Source: Arthrobacter sp. OV608 (lineage in GTDB: Bacteria > Actinomycetota > Actinomycetes > Actinomycetales > Micrococcaceae). Taken from it: a stretch of DNA of 64,000 bases. The notes beneath the pieces are model-generated. The model was not told where the DNA came from, did not search any database, and was given only the letters and a program-made list of their open reading frames with translations. Where the stretch lies: positions 124,001 through 188,000 of the forward strand of contig FOEZ01000004.1 of assembly GCA_900110595.1 (NCBI GenBank), in the 5' to 3' direction. The translations under genes and the position numbers were made by a program. Positions 16,307 to 25,379 of the stretch are shown here, one piece after another (positions within the stretch are counted from its first letter, which is position 1; every line of letters starts with the position of its first letter).

Positions 16307-17923
16307 TCAGTGGTTGACCGCCTTCTCGGCACCCACACCGGTGAGTGACCGGACCTCCATCTCGGCCTGCTTGGCAGTGTCTTCGCGCTTCTTGTCCAGG
16401 ACGGTTCCGAGCCAGCCGAGCAGGAATGCCAGCGGGATGGACACAATGCCCGGGTTGCTCAGCGGGAACAGCGCGAAGTGGGCGTCCTTGATCATGGACG
16501 TCGCCCCGCCGGAAACCACCGGCGAGAAGATGATCAGCACAATCGCCGCACCCAGCCCGCCATACATGCTCCACACCGCACCCTGGGTGGTGAACCTCCG
16601 CCAGAACAGTGAGTAGATGATGGTGGGCAGGTTGGCCGAGGCAGCAACGGCGAACGCCAGGGCCACCAGGAACGCCACATTCTGCCCGTTGGCGAGGATG
16701 CCGCCCAGGATAGCAAGGATGCCGATGACCACCACGGTGCGCCGGGCCACCCGGACTTCAGTGTCGGCGTCGGCCTTGCCCTTGGCGATGACGTTGGCGT
16801 AGATGTCATGCGCGAAGGACGCCGCGGCGGTGATGGTCAGGCCGGCCACAACGGCGAGGATGGTGGCGAAGGCCACCGCCGAAATGAAGCCCAGCAGCAA
16901 CGGGCCGCCCAGGTGGAAGGCCAGCAGGGGTGCCGCAGCGTTCACGCCGCCCGGCGCGGTCTTGATGGTGTCCGCACCCACCAGCGCGGCCGCACCGTAA
17001 CCGAGCACCAGGGTGAAGAGGTAGAAGAGCCCGATCAGCCAGATGGACCACACGACGGACTTGCGGGCTTCCTTGGCGGTGGGGACCGTGTAGAAGCGCA
17101 TCAGCACGTGCGGCAGGGCAGCAGTGCCCAGGACCAGCGCCAGGCCCAGGGACATAAAGTCCAGCTTGGACGTCTCGGTCTTGCCGTACTGCAGCCCGGG
17201 ATTCAGGACGGCCGGGTTGTTGGCCGTCTCCACCGCACCACCCAGCAGGGCGGAGAGGTTGAAGCCATAGATGGCCAGGACCCAGAAGGTCATCACCGCG
17301 GCCCCCGCGATCAGCAGGATGGCTTTGATGATCTGCACCCACGTGGTGCCCTTCATGCCGCCGATGAGCACGTACATAATCATCAGGGCGCCGACGACGA
17401 TGATCACCAATGCCTGTCCGCCCCAGTCGCTGATACCCAGGAGCAGGGAGATCAGGCTTCCGGCGCCGGCCATCTGGGCCAGCAGGTAGAAGAAGCAGAC
17501 GGCGAGGGTGGAGATGGCGGCGGCGATGCGGACCGGCCGCTGCCTGAGCCGGAAGGACAGGACGTCCGCCATAGTGAACTTGCCCGTGTTTCGCAGGAGT
17601 TCGGCAACCAGCAGCAGCGCCACCAGCCAGGCCACCAGGAAGCCGATGGAGTACATAAAACCGTCGTAGCCGTTGATGGCGATGGCGCCGGTGATGCCCA
17701 GGAACGAGGCGGCCGAGAGGTAGTCGCCCGCGATGGCGGTTCCGTTCTGGGAGCCGGTGAAGGAGCGGCCGGCCGCGTAGTAGTCGGCGGCCGTCTTGTT
17801 GTTGCGGCTCGCGCGGAACACAATCACCATGGTCACGGCGACGAACAGGCCGAAAATGCCCATGTTCAGCAGGGTGGTGTCCTTCAGTGCGGCGACATCA
17901 ACCGCTGCAAGTACGTTGATCAT
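16307..17923 (-). CDS. actP: Acetate-type sodium:solute symporter
   Basis: A 538-residue inner-membrane carrier with about 13 helices, of the solute:sodium symporter family, cation/acetate symporter branch. It imports acetate or similar short monocarboxylates. Diagnostic segments are FYAAGRSF-like DYYAAGRSFTGSQNGTAIAG, GDYLSAASFLGITG near helix 2, the PHVLMRFYTVPTAKEARKS loop and FAFTAS-like AFAVAASANLP. The stop of the upstream DUF485 gene overlaps its start by 4 bases, the usual yjcH-actP arrangement. A LytS/LytTR system and a second symporter of the same family diverge from it, so it is probably under their control. The original terminator after it was split by the IS island. Confidence 0.9.
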   Translation of the reverse strand: MINVLAAVDVAALKDTTLLNMGIFGLFVAVTMVIVFRASRNNKTAADYYAAGRSFTGSQNGTAIAGDYLSAASFLGITGAIAINGYDGFMYSIGFLVAWLVALLLVAELLRNTGKFTMADVLSFRLRQRPVRIAAAISTLAVCFFYLLAQMAGAGSLISLLLGISDWGGQALVIIVVGALMIMYVLIGGMKGTTWVQIIKAILLIAGAAVMTFWVLAIYGFNLSALLGGAVETANNPAVLNPGLQYGKTETSKLDFMSLGLALVLGTAALPHVLMRFYTVPTAKEARKSVVWSIWLIGLFYLFTLVLGYGAAALVGADTIKTAPGGVNAAAPLLAFHLGGPLLLGFISAVAFATILAVVAGLTITAAASFAHDIYANVIAKGKADADTEVRVARRTVVVIGILAILGGILANGQNVAFLVALAFAVAASANLPTIIYSLFWRRFTTQGAVWSMYGGLGAAIVLIIFSPVVSGGATSMIKDAHFALFPLSNPGIVSIPLAFLLGWLGTVLDKKREDTAKQAEMEVRSLTGVGAEKAVNH

Positions 17924-18300
17924 TTGTTGGCTCCGCCCACTCGCTTGCCGTGCTTATCAAATTCGTGGCCCTCGATCTCGTCCCGGATCTCCTTGGCGAT
18001 GGGGTCTAGCCGCTTGTTGGAGTAGTGGACATACCAGCCGGTGATGGCAAACGTGGAGACGAACTGGAGTAGGCCGAGGATCAGGCCGATGTTGATGTTG
18101 CCCCAGACCTTGGTGGACATAAAGCCCACGGCGTAGTCCGCCAGCAGGACGTAGGCGAAGTACCACAGCAGGAATGCCACTGCCATGGGGAAGACAAAGC
18201 TGCGGTGACGCTTGCGCAGTTCCTGGAACTGCCCGGTCGACTGGACCTGTTCAAAGTCCACGGACGCCGCTGCGTCCGGAGTGTGGGCCTCGTTACCCAT
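17920..18300 (-). CDS. DUF485 membrane protein, partner of the acetate symporter
   Basis: 126 residues with two hydrophobic segments (FVFPMAVAFLLWYFAYVLLA and NIGLILGLLQFVSTFAITG). The family features FLLWYFAYVLLADYA and TGWYVHYSNKRLDPIAKEIR identify DUF485 (YjcH type). In many bacteria the gene directly precedes actP and is cotranscribed, as here with a 4-base overlap. It is presumed to assist the symporter in the membrane; its exact role is unknown. AGGAGG-like sequence stands before the ATG. Confidence 0.88.
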   Translation of the reverse strand: MGNEAHTPDAAASVDFEQVQSTGQFQELRKRHRSFVFPMAVAFLLWYFAYVLLADYAVGFMSTKVWGNINIGLILGLLQFVSTFAITGWYVHYSNKRLDPIAKEIRDEIEGHEFDKHGKRVGGANK

Positions 18301-18475
18301 CGTTCCTCCTCATTGAGACTTGCCTTGACACACCCCATCCCGGACAGGGAAACCACAAGTGTGACTGCAATCACTTTGCTTTCCGGGATGCCCCAGATTC
18401 CATACCTGGGCCCGCCGGCGTCGCTCAACGGTCGGGATGCTGCGCCAAACGGCACCCGCCGCTACGCTGGGCACC

Positions 18476-19684
18476 ATGCTGGACTCCCCCCTCCTGACCG
18501 CCGCCGCGGTGGCGGTCATCGCCATGGCCGTGGCCGTCGTCGTCGGCGTGGGGCTCAAGGTGCTCCGCTCCTTCCGGGACCTGGGCACCGACGCGGAGCG
18601 CGCCACCTACCACACCCTGCATGCGGCCTCCCAGGCGGGGCAGCACCTGCGCCGCGGCCTGAACCCGGCCGGCGCGGCCAAAGCCAGCCGGCACCTGCGG
18701 ACGCTGCTGGGCTGCGAGGCCCTGGCCATCACTGACACCACCGGGGTCCTGGCATGGGACGGCGCAGCGGAGGAACTGAAGCCGCACGTGATGCGCCTCG
18801 CGGAAGGGGTGCTTGCCGGCGGCCGGACAGTGGTGTTGCCCGCCGGGAGCCCGACGTCGGCGGACGGCGCACCGACTGAGGGGACGGGTGGGCCACTTGC
18901 TGCGGTGATTGCGCCGGTGCGTGCGGGAACTGGCGTGGTGGGGGCGGTGGCGGCTTTTGCGCCGTCGGCGGGTGCTGGACTGGTCCGGGCCACCAGCGAG
19001 GTGGCGGACTGGGTGGCCGTCCAGGTGGAGCTGGCCGAGCTGGACGCATCCCGCACCCTGCTCATGGAGGCCGAGGTCCGGGCCCTGCGTGCGCAGATCA
19101 GTCCCCACTTCATCTACAACTCATTGAACGCCATCGCATCCTTCATCAACACCGACCCCGCCCGCGCCCGGGAACTGGTGGTGGAGTTCGCCGATTTCAC
19201 CCGCTACTCCTTCCGGCGCCACGGCGACTTCACCACCCTCGCTGAGGAACTCCGCTGCATTGACCGGTACCTGCTCCTGGAGCGTGCCCGGTTCGGCGAG
19301 CGTGTGCAGGTCAGCCTGCGGGTGGCGCCCGAAGTCCTGAGCACGGTCATCCCCTTCCTCAGCCTGCAGCCGCTCGTGGAGAACGCGGTGCGGCACGGGC
19401 TGGAGGCCAAAGAGGGTCCGGGGCATATCAGCATCACCGCCAACGACGCCGGAGCGTACGCCGAAGTGACCATCGAGGACGACGGCGTGGGCATGGATCC
19501 TGCCCAGCTGCAGTCCACCCTGGCCGGCCATACCGATGGTGTCCATGTGGGGCTGCGGAACGTGGATGCCCGCCTCCGCCAGGTCTACGGCAACGACCAC
19601 GGGCTGGTCATCGAGACGGCGCCCGGGGAGGGAACGATGATCACCATGCGCGTGCCCAAGTCCCAGCCCGGCCACGATGCCTGA
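18476..19684 (+). CDS. LytS-type sensor histidine kinase
   Basis: About 402 residues. One N-terminal membrane helix (LTAAAVAVIAMAVAVVVGVG) is followed by a GAF-like region (residues about 75-190). The His_kinase domain has the phospho-acceptor motif LRAQISPHFIYNSLNAI. The HATPase_c domain has LVENAVRHGLE and EDDGVGMDP. I chose the ATG at 18476, right before the membrane helix; an in-frame GTG 39 bases earlier would add a poorly conserved leader. The response regulator follows after 37 bases. Flanked on both sides by acetate-type symporters, it probably senses an extracellular carboxylate, or the metabolic state, to control them. Confidence 0.9.
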   Translation: MLDSPLLTAAAVAVIAMAVAVVVGVGLKVLRSFRDLGTDAERATYHTLHAASQAGQHLRRGLNPAGAAKASRHLRTLLGCEALAITDTTGVLAWDGAAEELKPHVMRLAEGVLAGGRTVVLPAGSPTSADGAPTEGTGGPLAAVIAPVRAGTGVVGAVAAFAPSAGAGLVRATSEVADWVAVQVELAELDASRTLLMEAEVRALRAQISPHFIYNSLNAIASFINTDPARARELVVEFADFTRYSFRRHGDFTTLAEELRCIDRYLLLERARFGERVQVSLRVAPEVLSTVIPFLSLQPLVENAVRHGLEAKEGPGHISITANDAGAYAEVTIEDDGVGMDPAQLQSTLAGHTDGVHVGLRNVDARLRQVYGNDHGLVIETAPGEGTMITMRVPKSQPGHDA

Positions 19685-19721
19685 ATCAACCGGTGGGGCC
19701 GCGGAAAGCTAATCTAGGAAG

Positions 19722-20438
19722 ATGATTAACGTCCTCGTCGTCGATGATGAGCTGCCCGCCGTCGAGGAACTGGCGTTCCTGCTGGGCCGTGACGACCGTA
19801 TCGGCACCGTCCAGCGGGCCACCTCCGGCAGCGAGGCCCTCCGGGCGCTGGCCACGGGCCAGATTGACGCTGTTTTCCTGGACATCCACATGCCGGCCGT
19901 GTCCGGCCTGGATATTGCCCGCGCCATCAGCGGAAGCAGGAATCCCCCGGCGGTGGTGTTTGTCACCGCGGACGAGGACCACGCGCTGAAGGCCTTCGAA
20001 CTCGCCGCCGTGGACTACCTCCTCAAGCCGGTCCGTGCCGAACGGCTGGCACGGTCAGTGGGCCGCATCAGTGAACTGCGCGACGGCGGTAGCGCACCGG
20101 AGATGATCACGGTGGACCAGGGCGGGACCACCCGGATGATCCGCCGTGATGATGTCACGTACGTCCAGGCGCAGGGTGATTATGCGCGGCTTCACACCGC
20201 TGACGCGAGCTACCTGATCAGGGTTCCGCTGGCCGATCTTGAACAGCAGTGGGCGGACGCCGGGTTCATCCGGACCCACCGCTCCTATCTCGTCGCCCTG
20301 AAGCATGTCACCTCCATGAAGCTGGCAGCGGACGGGCCCAGCGTCACCGTCGCCGGGGCCGGACTGCCCATCAGCCGCCGCCACCTGCCAACCGTCCGGG
20401 AGAAGCTGGGCGCCACCCGGATCAGGCCGCACGCATGA
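19722..20438 (+). CDS. LytTR-family response regulator
   Basis: 238 residues. The N-terminal receiver domain has the acidic pair DDE, phospho-acceptor Asp in AVFLDIHMP, Thr in FVTADEDHA and Lys in DYLLKPV. The C-terminal LytTR DNA-binding domain (RDDVTYVQAQGDYARLHT, FIRTHRSYLVALKHV, PISRRHLP) is complete. It is the cognate partner of the kinase just upstream. The stop overlaps the next gene as ATGA, so the small membrane protein and the symporter that follow are likely in the same operon. Confidence 0.92.
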   Translation: MINVLVVDDELPAVEELAFLLGRDDRIGTVQRATSGSEALRALATGQIDAVFLDIHMPAVSGLDIARAISGSRNPPAVVFVTADEDHALKAFELAAVDYLLKPVRAERLARSVGRISELRDGGSAPEMITVDQGGTTRMIRRDDVTYVQAQGDYARLHTADASYLIRVPLADLEQQWADAGFIRTHRSYLVALKHVTSMKLAADGPSVTVAGAGLPISRRHLPTVREKLGATRIRPHA

Positions 20439-20785
20439 CCAGGGTTCGTGTGACAGCTCCGCGCTCAGCGGCACTCCCTGCGGTGGAAAGCCGGGAAGCG
20501 GCTCAGGCCTCCGAGGTGGGGCAGGTGTTCGTCAGGTCCCTGATCCGCTCCCAGCTGCGGCTTGCCCTGGTGGTGGCCGGCGGGTTCCTGCTGATCCTCG
20601 CCGCCTTCCCGCTGCTGCTCGCCGTCGTACCGGGCTTGTCGGAGACCCGCATCGTGGGGATCCCCTTTAATTGGCTTCTCCTCGGGGCGGGCATCTATCC
20701 GCTGATCGGGCTGAGTGCCTGGTTCTACGTCCGGACCGCAGCCCGCAACGAAGCACGCTACCGGGACCTGGCCGGTGACCAGTGA
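20435..20785 (+). CDS. Small two-helix membrane protein, DUF485-like symporter partner
   Basis: 116 residues. An N-terminal soluble stretch is followed by two hydrophobic segments (LALVVAGGFLLILAAFPLLLAV and FNWLLLGAGIYPLIGLSAWFYV), the second followed by ARNEARYRDL. The two-helix plan and its place before a symporter copy the DUF485-actP pair at 16.3-18.3 kb, though the sequence is more distant. ATGA overlap with the response regulator shows translational coupling. It probably assists the symporter encoded 68 bases downstream. Confidence 0.75.
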   Translation: MTRVRVTAPRSAALPAVESREAAQASEVGQVFVRSLIRSQLRLALVVAGGFLLILAAFPLLLAVVPGLSETRIVGIPFNWLLLGAGIYPLIGLSAWFYVRTAARNEARYRDLAGDQ

Positions 20786-20853
20786 ACGGGGAACCCGGCA
20801 ATCCGCAGTGAACCCGGGCAGGGCACCATCGAGCCGGGACCAGTGACGGCAGC

Positions 20854-22320
20854 ATGAATCCAGGCGTCGCCATCGCCGCGCTCGCAGTGGTCTCCGTGGC
20901 CACGGCGGTGATCGGCTTCTACGGGCTGCGGATCTCCCGCACCACAGGTGATTTCTACGTCGCTTCCCGGACCGTCCGGCCCTGGTGGAATGCCTCGGCG
21001 ATCGGCGGCGAATACCTCTCCGCCGCAAGCTTCCTGGGAGTTGCCGGGCTCATCCTGCTCTCCGGCACGGACGCATTGTGGTTTCCCGTGGGCTACACCG
21101 CCGGATACCTGATGCTGCTGCTGTTTGTTGCTGCCCCGCTGCGCCGGTCGGGGGCGTACACCATTCCGGACTTCACCGAAGCCAGGCTGGACTCACGGGT
21201 TGTCCGGAAGGTCACCAGCCTCGTGGTGGTCGTCGTGGGCTGGCTCTACATTGTGCCGCAGCTCCACGGCGCCGCCCTGACCATCCGCATCACCACCGGC
21301 CTGCCCTCCTGGGTGGGATCGGTGGCGGTGGTGATTGTGGTCTGCCTGACGGTCGTGGCAGGCGGCATGCGTTCCATCACCTTCGTGCAGGCTTTCCAGT
21401 ACTGGCTCAAGCTCACGGCCCTGGCCGTCCCTATCCTGTTCATTATTTTTGTGCTGGCCGGTACGGGAACACCGGCACTGTCCGCTCCTGCCGTGAACCC
21501 CACCGGGCTGGCCTCTTCGGGGGCGTACCAGAACGTGTCGCTGCTGGTGGCCCTGCTCTTCGGCACCCTGGGTTTGCCGCACGTCCTGGTCCGCTTCTAC
21601 ACGAACCCGGACGGGCAGTCGGCCCGGCGCACCACGGTGATCGTCCTTGGCCTGTTGTCCGTGTTCTACCTGTTTCCCACCGCGTACGGGCTGGTGGCCC
21701 GGATGTTTGCCCCCGGCCTGGCCCGCACCAACCAGGCGGACGCCCTGGTCCTGCTCCTGCCAGGCGAACTGGTGGGCGGCACCGCCGGAGACCTGCTCTC
21801 GGCCCTGGTGGTGGCCGGCGCTTTTGCCGCCTTCCTGTCCACTACCTCCGGCCTGGTGGTCTCGCTGGCCGGCGTCATCAGCCAGGACGTCCTGGGCGGC
21901 GAAGTGGGCGGCTTCCGGCTCGCGGCGGTAGTCTCCGCCGTCGTGCCGCTGGGCTTCGCCTTTATGACCGATTCGATGGCCCTGGCCGGCAGCGTGGGCC
22001 TGGTTTTTGCGTTCACCGCCTCCACGGTGTGCCCGGTGCTCCTGCTGGGGATCTGGTGGCGGGGGCTTACCGACGCCGGCGCGATCGCCGGGATGGTGAC
22101 GGGCGGGCTTCTGTGCGGCGGGGCGATGATTGCCGGTGCCCTGGCGGGAGCTGCGAACCTCGCGCCCTGGCTGGCGCAGCCGGCGGCGTGGACCGTGCCC
22201 ACGGCCTTCGCCGTGATGGTGGTCGTCTCGCGGGCCACTGCGCACAGAATCCCTGCAACAATGGCCCGGGTCATGACGCGGCTGCACACCCCGGAAAGGC
22301 CGCTGGCCACGGAACGCTGA
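20854..22320 (+). CDS. Sodium:solute symporter (acetate/monocarboxylate branch)
   Basis: 488 residues with about 13 helices. It shows the family features of the nearby actP product: TTGDFYVASRTVRPWWN, GGEYLSAASFLGVAG, LGLPHVLVRFYTNPDGQSARR and FLSTTSGLVVSLAG. It is shorter at the C-terminus than typical ActP. It is encoded in line with the LytS/LytTR genes, whereas actP diverges, so one two-component system sits between two related transporters. The substrates may differ or overlap (acetate, propionate, pyruvate); this cannot be read from sequence. Confidence 0.87.
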   Translation: MNPGVAIAALAVVSVATAVIGFYGLRISRTTGDFYVASRTVRPWWNASAIGGEYLSAASFLGVAGLILLSGTDALWFPVGYTAGYLMLLLFVAAPLRRSGAYTIPDFTEARLDSRVVRKVTSLVVVVVGWLYIVPQLHGAALTIRITTGLPSWVGSVAVVIVVCLTVVAGGMRSITFVQAFQYWLKLTALAVPILFIIFVLAGTGTPALSAPAVNPTGLASSGAYQNVSLLVALLFGTLGLPHVLVRFYTNPDGQSARRTTVIVLGLLSVFYLFPTAYGLVARMFAPGLARTNQADALVLLLPGELVGGTAGDLLSALVVAGAFAAFLSTTSGLVVSLAGVISQDVLGGEVGGFRLAAVVSAVVPLGFAFMTDSMALAGSVGLVFAFTASTVCPVLLLGIWWRGLTDAGAIAGMVTGGLLCGGAMIAGALAGAANLAPWLAQPAAWTVPTAFAVMVVVSRATAHRIPATMARVMTRLHTPERPLATER

Positions 22321-22399
22321 TTCCGCCGTCGGCCGCCCTTACAATTCCCAAGGCTCCTTTTTCCTCGCGCTGATGCCAGTGATGGGAGAGAATTGCGCC

Positions 22400-23089
22400 A
22401 TGTCCATCGAGGGCGAAAGCCCGTCCGGCGCACCGGCCGAAGTCCCCCCGTCCGTGCGGGCGCAGCTGCTGGCCACTGAGCATTGGGGCCTGCTTGCCTC
22501 CCGCAGCACCACCCAGAGCGAGGTGCTGACCCGGATCAGCATGTTCCTCACCTTTACGTCGGCGAGTGTGGTGAGTGTTGCGCTGGTAGGGCAGGCCACG
22601 GGTTTTTCCGATGCCTTTGTCCTGCTGGCCGTGGTTGTCCTGTTCATCGACTCGGCGATTGGGCTCCTGACCCAGCTCCGGGTAATGAACGTCGCCTACG
22701 AGGACCTGATGTACGTCACCGCCATGAACAGGCTGCGCGCGGCCTACGTGGACCTGGATCCCGGGGTGGCACCGTACCTCATGGCGGCGCACCACGACGA
22801 CGAGGCCGGTTCCAGGCAGACCTACTACTTCTTCGGCGCCAGGGGAAGCTTCAGCCAAGTGGCTGGCAGCAGCATGATCTTCATGACGACGGCGAACGCT
22901 ACCTTGATTGCCATCCTGGCGGGACTGCTGGTGACGCTGGCAGGCGCCGGTACGGCAGTGGCCACGGTGACAGGCGCCGTGTGCGGAGCGGGTTTCCTCG
23001 CCGTGTCCGTCCTGCGCGGGGGCCGACGCTACCGCAGTCTATGGCGCCGCTTCACGCCGCTCTCCCCCACGCCCCCGGATAAGGGCTGA
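22400..23089 (+). CDS. Four-helix membrane protein, unknown function
   Basis: 229 residues. After a hydrophilic start come two hydrophobic segments (FLTFTSASVVSVALVG and FVLLAVVVLFIDSAIGLL), a cytoplasmic loop with YVDLDPGVAPYL, and two more helices (TTANATLIAILAGLLVTLAG and VTGAVCGAGFLAVSVL). It is close to small actinobacterial membrane proteins that I recall only as hypothetical. The ATG at 22400 is preferred over 22373 because the acidic start MSIEGES fits better. It stops 6 bases before the DivIVA-like gene, which faces it. Confidence 0.7.
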   Translation: MSIEGESPSGAPAEVPPSVRAQLLATEHWGLLASRSTTQSEVLTRISMFLTFTSASVVSVALVGQATGFSDAFVLLAVVVLFIDSAIGLLTQLRVMNVAYEDLMYVTAMNRLRAAYVDLDPGVAPYLMAAHHDDEAGSRQTYYFFGARGSFSQVAGSSMIFMTTANATLIAILAGLLVTLAGAGTAVATVTGAVCGAGFLAVSVLRGGRRYRSLWRRFTPLSPTPPDKG

Positions 23090-23094
23090 ACGCC

Positions 23095-23679
23095 TCAGTC
23101 GATGGCTGCCATCAGTTCAACCACCCGGTCCAGGAAGGCGTCCACCTGGGTTTCCTCGTAGCCGTCCTTGCCTGACGCGGGACGGAAAACTGCCCGGCGG
23201 ACGTTGTCCACGCTCAGCGGCTTGTCCTGTTCAAGGTACGCGATGAGCTCATGGCACAGCCTGTCCACGTCGGTGGTGTTGTAGCTGCGGGCCTTCTTCT
23301 TGGCGGGCCGGCGGAACCGCTCACCGTCAGGGCGGTGCAGGCGGCCGCGAAGGATGCCGGACAGGTTTCCGATTTCGCGCAGCCACGCCTCCTCGCCCTG
23401 CGCCGCAATCAGCTCGTCGCGTTCGCGGCGGGCAAAGGCGTCCTCGAGGCGGTCCAGGGCCGCGTCCACAACCGCAGCGGAATAACCGCCCTTCACCGGA
23501 TCAAAGGAGACCGCCCGGACATCCGAGCTGTTGACGGGGTGCGCCGCGGCCTCCGGGGTTTCGAGGGAAACCCGCGCCCGCTGCAGGAACTGGTCCACCT
23601 GCTTGGCGTTGTAGCCATATTCGCTGCGCTGCACGCGCTCAAAGGACGCAGGGATCTGCCGATGAATGTCCAATGCCAC
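23095..23679 (-). CDS. DivIVA-domain protein
   Basis: 194 residues with three short DivIVA-type repeats: residues about 8-40 (FERVQRSEYGYNAKQVDQFL), 55-90 (FDPVKGGYSAAVVDAALDRLE) and 160-190 (FRPASGKDGYEETQVDAFLD). Each holds the GY and VD..L features of the membrane-curvature-sensing segment. There is no long coiled coil as in Wag31, so it is a variant of unknown role, possibly in pole or septum positioning. This small multi-repeat form is common in Micrococcaceae. Confidence 0.8.
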   Translation of the reverse strand: MALDIHRQIPASFERVQRSEYGYNAKQVDQFLQRARVSLETPEAAAHPVNSSDVRAVSFDPVKGGYSAAVVDAALDRLEDAFARRERDELIAAQGEEAWLREIGNLSGILRGRLHRPDGERFRRPAKKKARSYNTTDVDRLCHELIAYLEQDKPLSVDNVRRAVFRPASGKDGYEETQVDAFLDRVVELMAAID

Positions 23680-23771
23680 TGTGATTCCTTCAATGCTCTT
23701 CCGCCGTATCGCTTCCGCCCAGTCTAGGGGCGGCCGGATCCGGCAAGGGTTTGTGTCAGGCTAAGTCCGCG

Positions 23772-24695
23772 TCAGGCTCCGGCGACGAGCCCGTACAGGA
23801 TAAACACCACCGGGGAGGCGAAGACGATGGAGTCGAGCCGGTCCATCACGCCGCCGTGTCCGGGCAGGATGCTGCTCATGTCCTTGACGCCGAGTTCGCG
23901 CTTGACCATGGATTCGGCGAGGTCGCCGGCGGTGGAAGCCGCCACAGTTCCTACCGCCAGGATGATGCCCACCCACCAGGGTTTATCCAGCACGAAGAGG
24001 CAGGCGAGGACGCCGATCAGCATGGCACCGGCGATGGAACCGGCGAATCCTTCCCAGGACTTCTTCGGGCTGATCTTCGGGGCCATGGGATGCTTTCCCA
24101 GGGAGGCTCCCACCAGGTAGCCGAAGGTGTCGTTGGATACCACCAGCAGCAGCATCACCGCCACCTGCCACGCGCCGTCGGGAATGGTCCCGCCCGGCCA
24201 GAGACCCAGCGGGGTGGCGCCTCCTGCGGCATGCAGCGGAAGGGCGGCGAAACTGATAAAAAACGGCACCCAGCCCAGGGTGAACACACCGGCGAAGATG
24301 CTGTTGGCGGAGCCCGCAGCGCTTTCCACCGACCGCCACAGCAGGACGGCCACCGAGCTGAGCAGCATGGCGAAGAGCAGGCTCTCAATGCCGCCGAGGT
24401 AGGCGCAGAACGGCATGGCCACTGTGCCCGTCATCACTGGAACGATCGGCATCCGGGTGCCGTTCGATTCCAATGCCCGGTAGATTTCCCAGACACCGAA
24501 GACGGCAAACGTGGTGGTCACCGCCACAAACCCAAGCGGAAGGAAAAGCAGGCCGCCCAGCACCGCGAACAGCATGGCCAGGCCCACCACCACCGCGGCC
24601 GGCAGGTTACGCCCGGCCTTTGGTGTTGGATTGCTCCTGGGCTGCTTCCCCCGTGTGCGCGCCCGTTGTGCCGGGGCCTGTTCTGCCTGGCCCAT
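23772..24695 (-). CDS. cdsA: Phosphatidate cytidylyltransferase
   Basis: Makes CDP-diacylglycerol from phosphatidate and CTP, the branch point of phospholipid synthesis, in the inner membrane. 307 residues with about eight helices. The C-terminal signature is present: SNDTFGYLVGASLGKHPMAPKISPKKSWEGF, then STAGDLAESMVKRELGVKDMSSILPGHGGVMDRLDS, with the catalytic Asp. The N-terminal 40 residues are hydrophilic and basic. Its start overlaps the frr stop, and the order pyrH-frr-cdsA is a standard actinobacterial set. Confidence 0.95.
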   Translation of the reverse strand: MGQAEQAPAQRARTRGKQPRSNPTPKAGRNLPAAVVVGLAMLFAVLGGLLFLPLGFVAVTTTFAVFGVWEIYRALESNGTRMPIVPVMTGTVAMPFCAYLGGIESLLFAMLLSSVAVLLWRSVESAAGSANSIFAGVFTLGWVPFFISFAALPLHAAGGATPLGLWPGGTIPDGAWQVAVMLLLVVSNDTFGYLVGASLGKHPMAPKISPKKSWEGFAGSIAGAMLIGVLACLFVLDKPWWVGIILAVGTVAASTAGDLAESMVKRELGVKDMSSILPGHGGVMDRLDSIVFASPVVFILYGLVAGA

Positions 24696-25252
24696 CAGAC
24701 TTCGAGCAGCTCTGCTTCCTTGCGCTTGAGCAGCTCGTCGATGCCGTCCACGTGGGCCTTGGTGATGCCGTCCAGTTCCTTTTCGGCGCGGGTGCCCTCG
24801 TCCTCGCCGGCTTCCCCGTCCTTGACCAGGCGGTCCAGGGTTTCTTTCGCCTTGCGGCGGATGTTGCGGATGGAGATCTTGGCGTCCTCGCCCTTGGTCT
24901 TGACGATCTTGACGTATTCCTTGCGGCGTTCCTTGGTCAGTTCCGGAATGGTGATCCGGATGACGTTGCCGTCGTTGGACGGGTTGGCGCCCACCTCGGA
25001 GTCGCTCAGCGCGCGTTCGATGTCGCGCAGTGCCGTCTTATCGAACGGGGTGATGAGGATGGTGCGTGCATCCGGGATAGCAAAGGATGCGAGCTGCTGC
25101 AGCGGTGTGGGGGAACCGTAGTAGTCCACCAGGACCTTGTTGTAGAGCCCCGGGTTGGCCCGGCCGGTGCGGATGGAAGCGAAGTCTTCCTTGGCTACCT
25201 CAACGGCCTTGTCCATCTTGTCTTCGGCTTCGAGCAAGGTTTCTTCTATCAC
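24695..25252 (-). CDS. frr: Ribosome recycling factor
   Basis: Releases the post-termination ribosome from mRNA together with EF-G. 185 residues, the normal length. It has the RRF pattern: [20 protein letters not shown] at the start of the long helical bundle, the small beta domain with [14 protein letters not shown], and [31 protein letters not shown]. It lies between pyrH and cdsA. Confidence 0.97.
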   Translation of the reverse strand: MIEETLLEAEDKMDKAVEVAKEDFASIRTGRANPGLYNKVLVDYYGSPTPLQQLASFAIPDARTILITPFDKTALRDIERALSDSEVGANPSNDGNVIRITIPELTKERRKEYVKIVKTKGEDAKISIRNIRRKAKETLDRLVKDGEAGEDEGTRAEKELDGITKAHVDGIDELLKRKEAELLEV

Positions 25253-25320
25253 GGTCTCTCCTGACGGTTCTGGTGCAGTCCGGGGCGCCTGCTCCGTGCA
25301 CGTGGTTCTCGGTTGCTGTT

Positions 25321-25353
25321 TTCCGCCCCCGGTCCCGTAAGACGGGGGCGGAA
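25321..25353 (-). terminator. Hairpin between pyrH and frr
   Basis: TTCCGCCCCCG (25321-25331) pairs with CGGGGGCGGAA (25343-25353). It stands between the pyrH stop and the frr start on the same transcript and lacks a T tract, so it may be a partial attenuator or processing site. Confidence 0.5.
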
Positions 25354-25379
25354 CTGTCCTGAAAACATCCTAGCCGTAG

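Noticed and set aside
16808..18025. A 405-codon plus-strand frame opposite actP
   Set aside because: It is antisense to a clearly conserved transporter gene and has shadow-frame composition.
20985..22373. A 462-codon frame overlapping the second symporter
   Set aside because: It is a shadow in another frame of the same strand, rich in Arg and Gly, with no membrane pattern.
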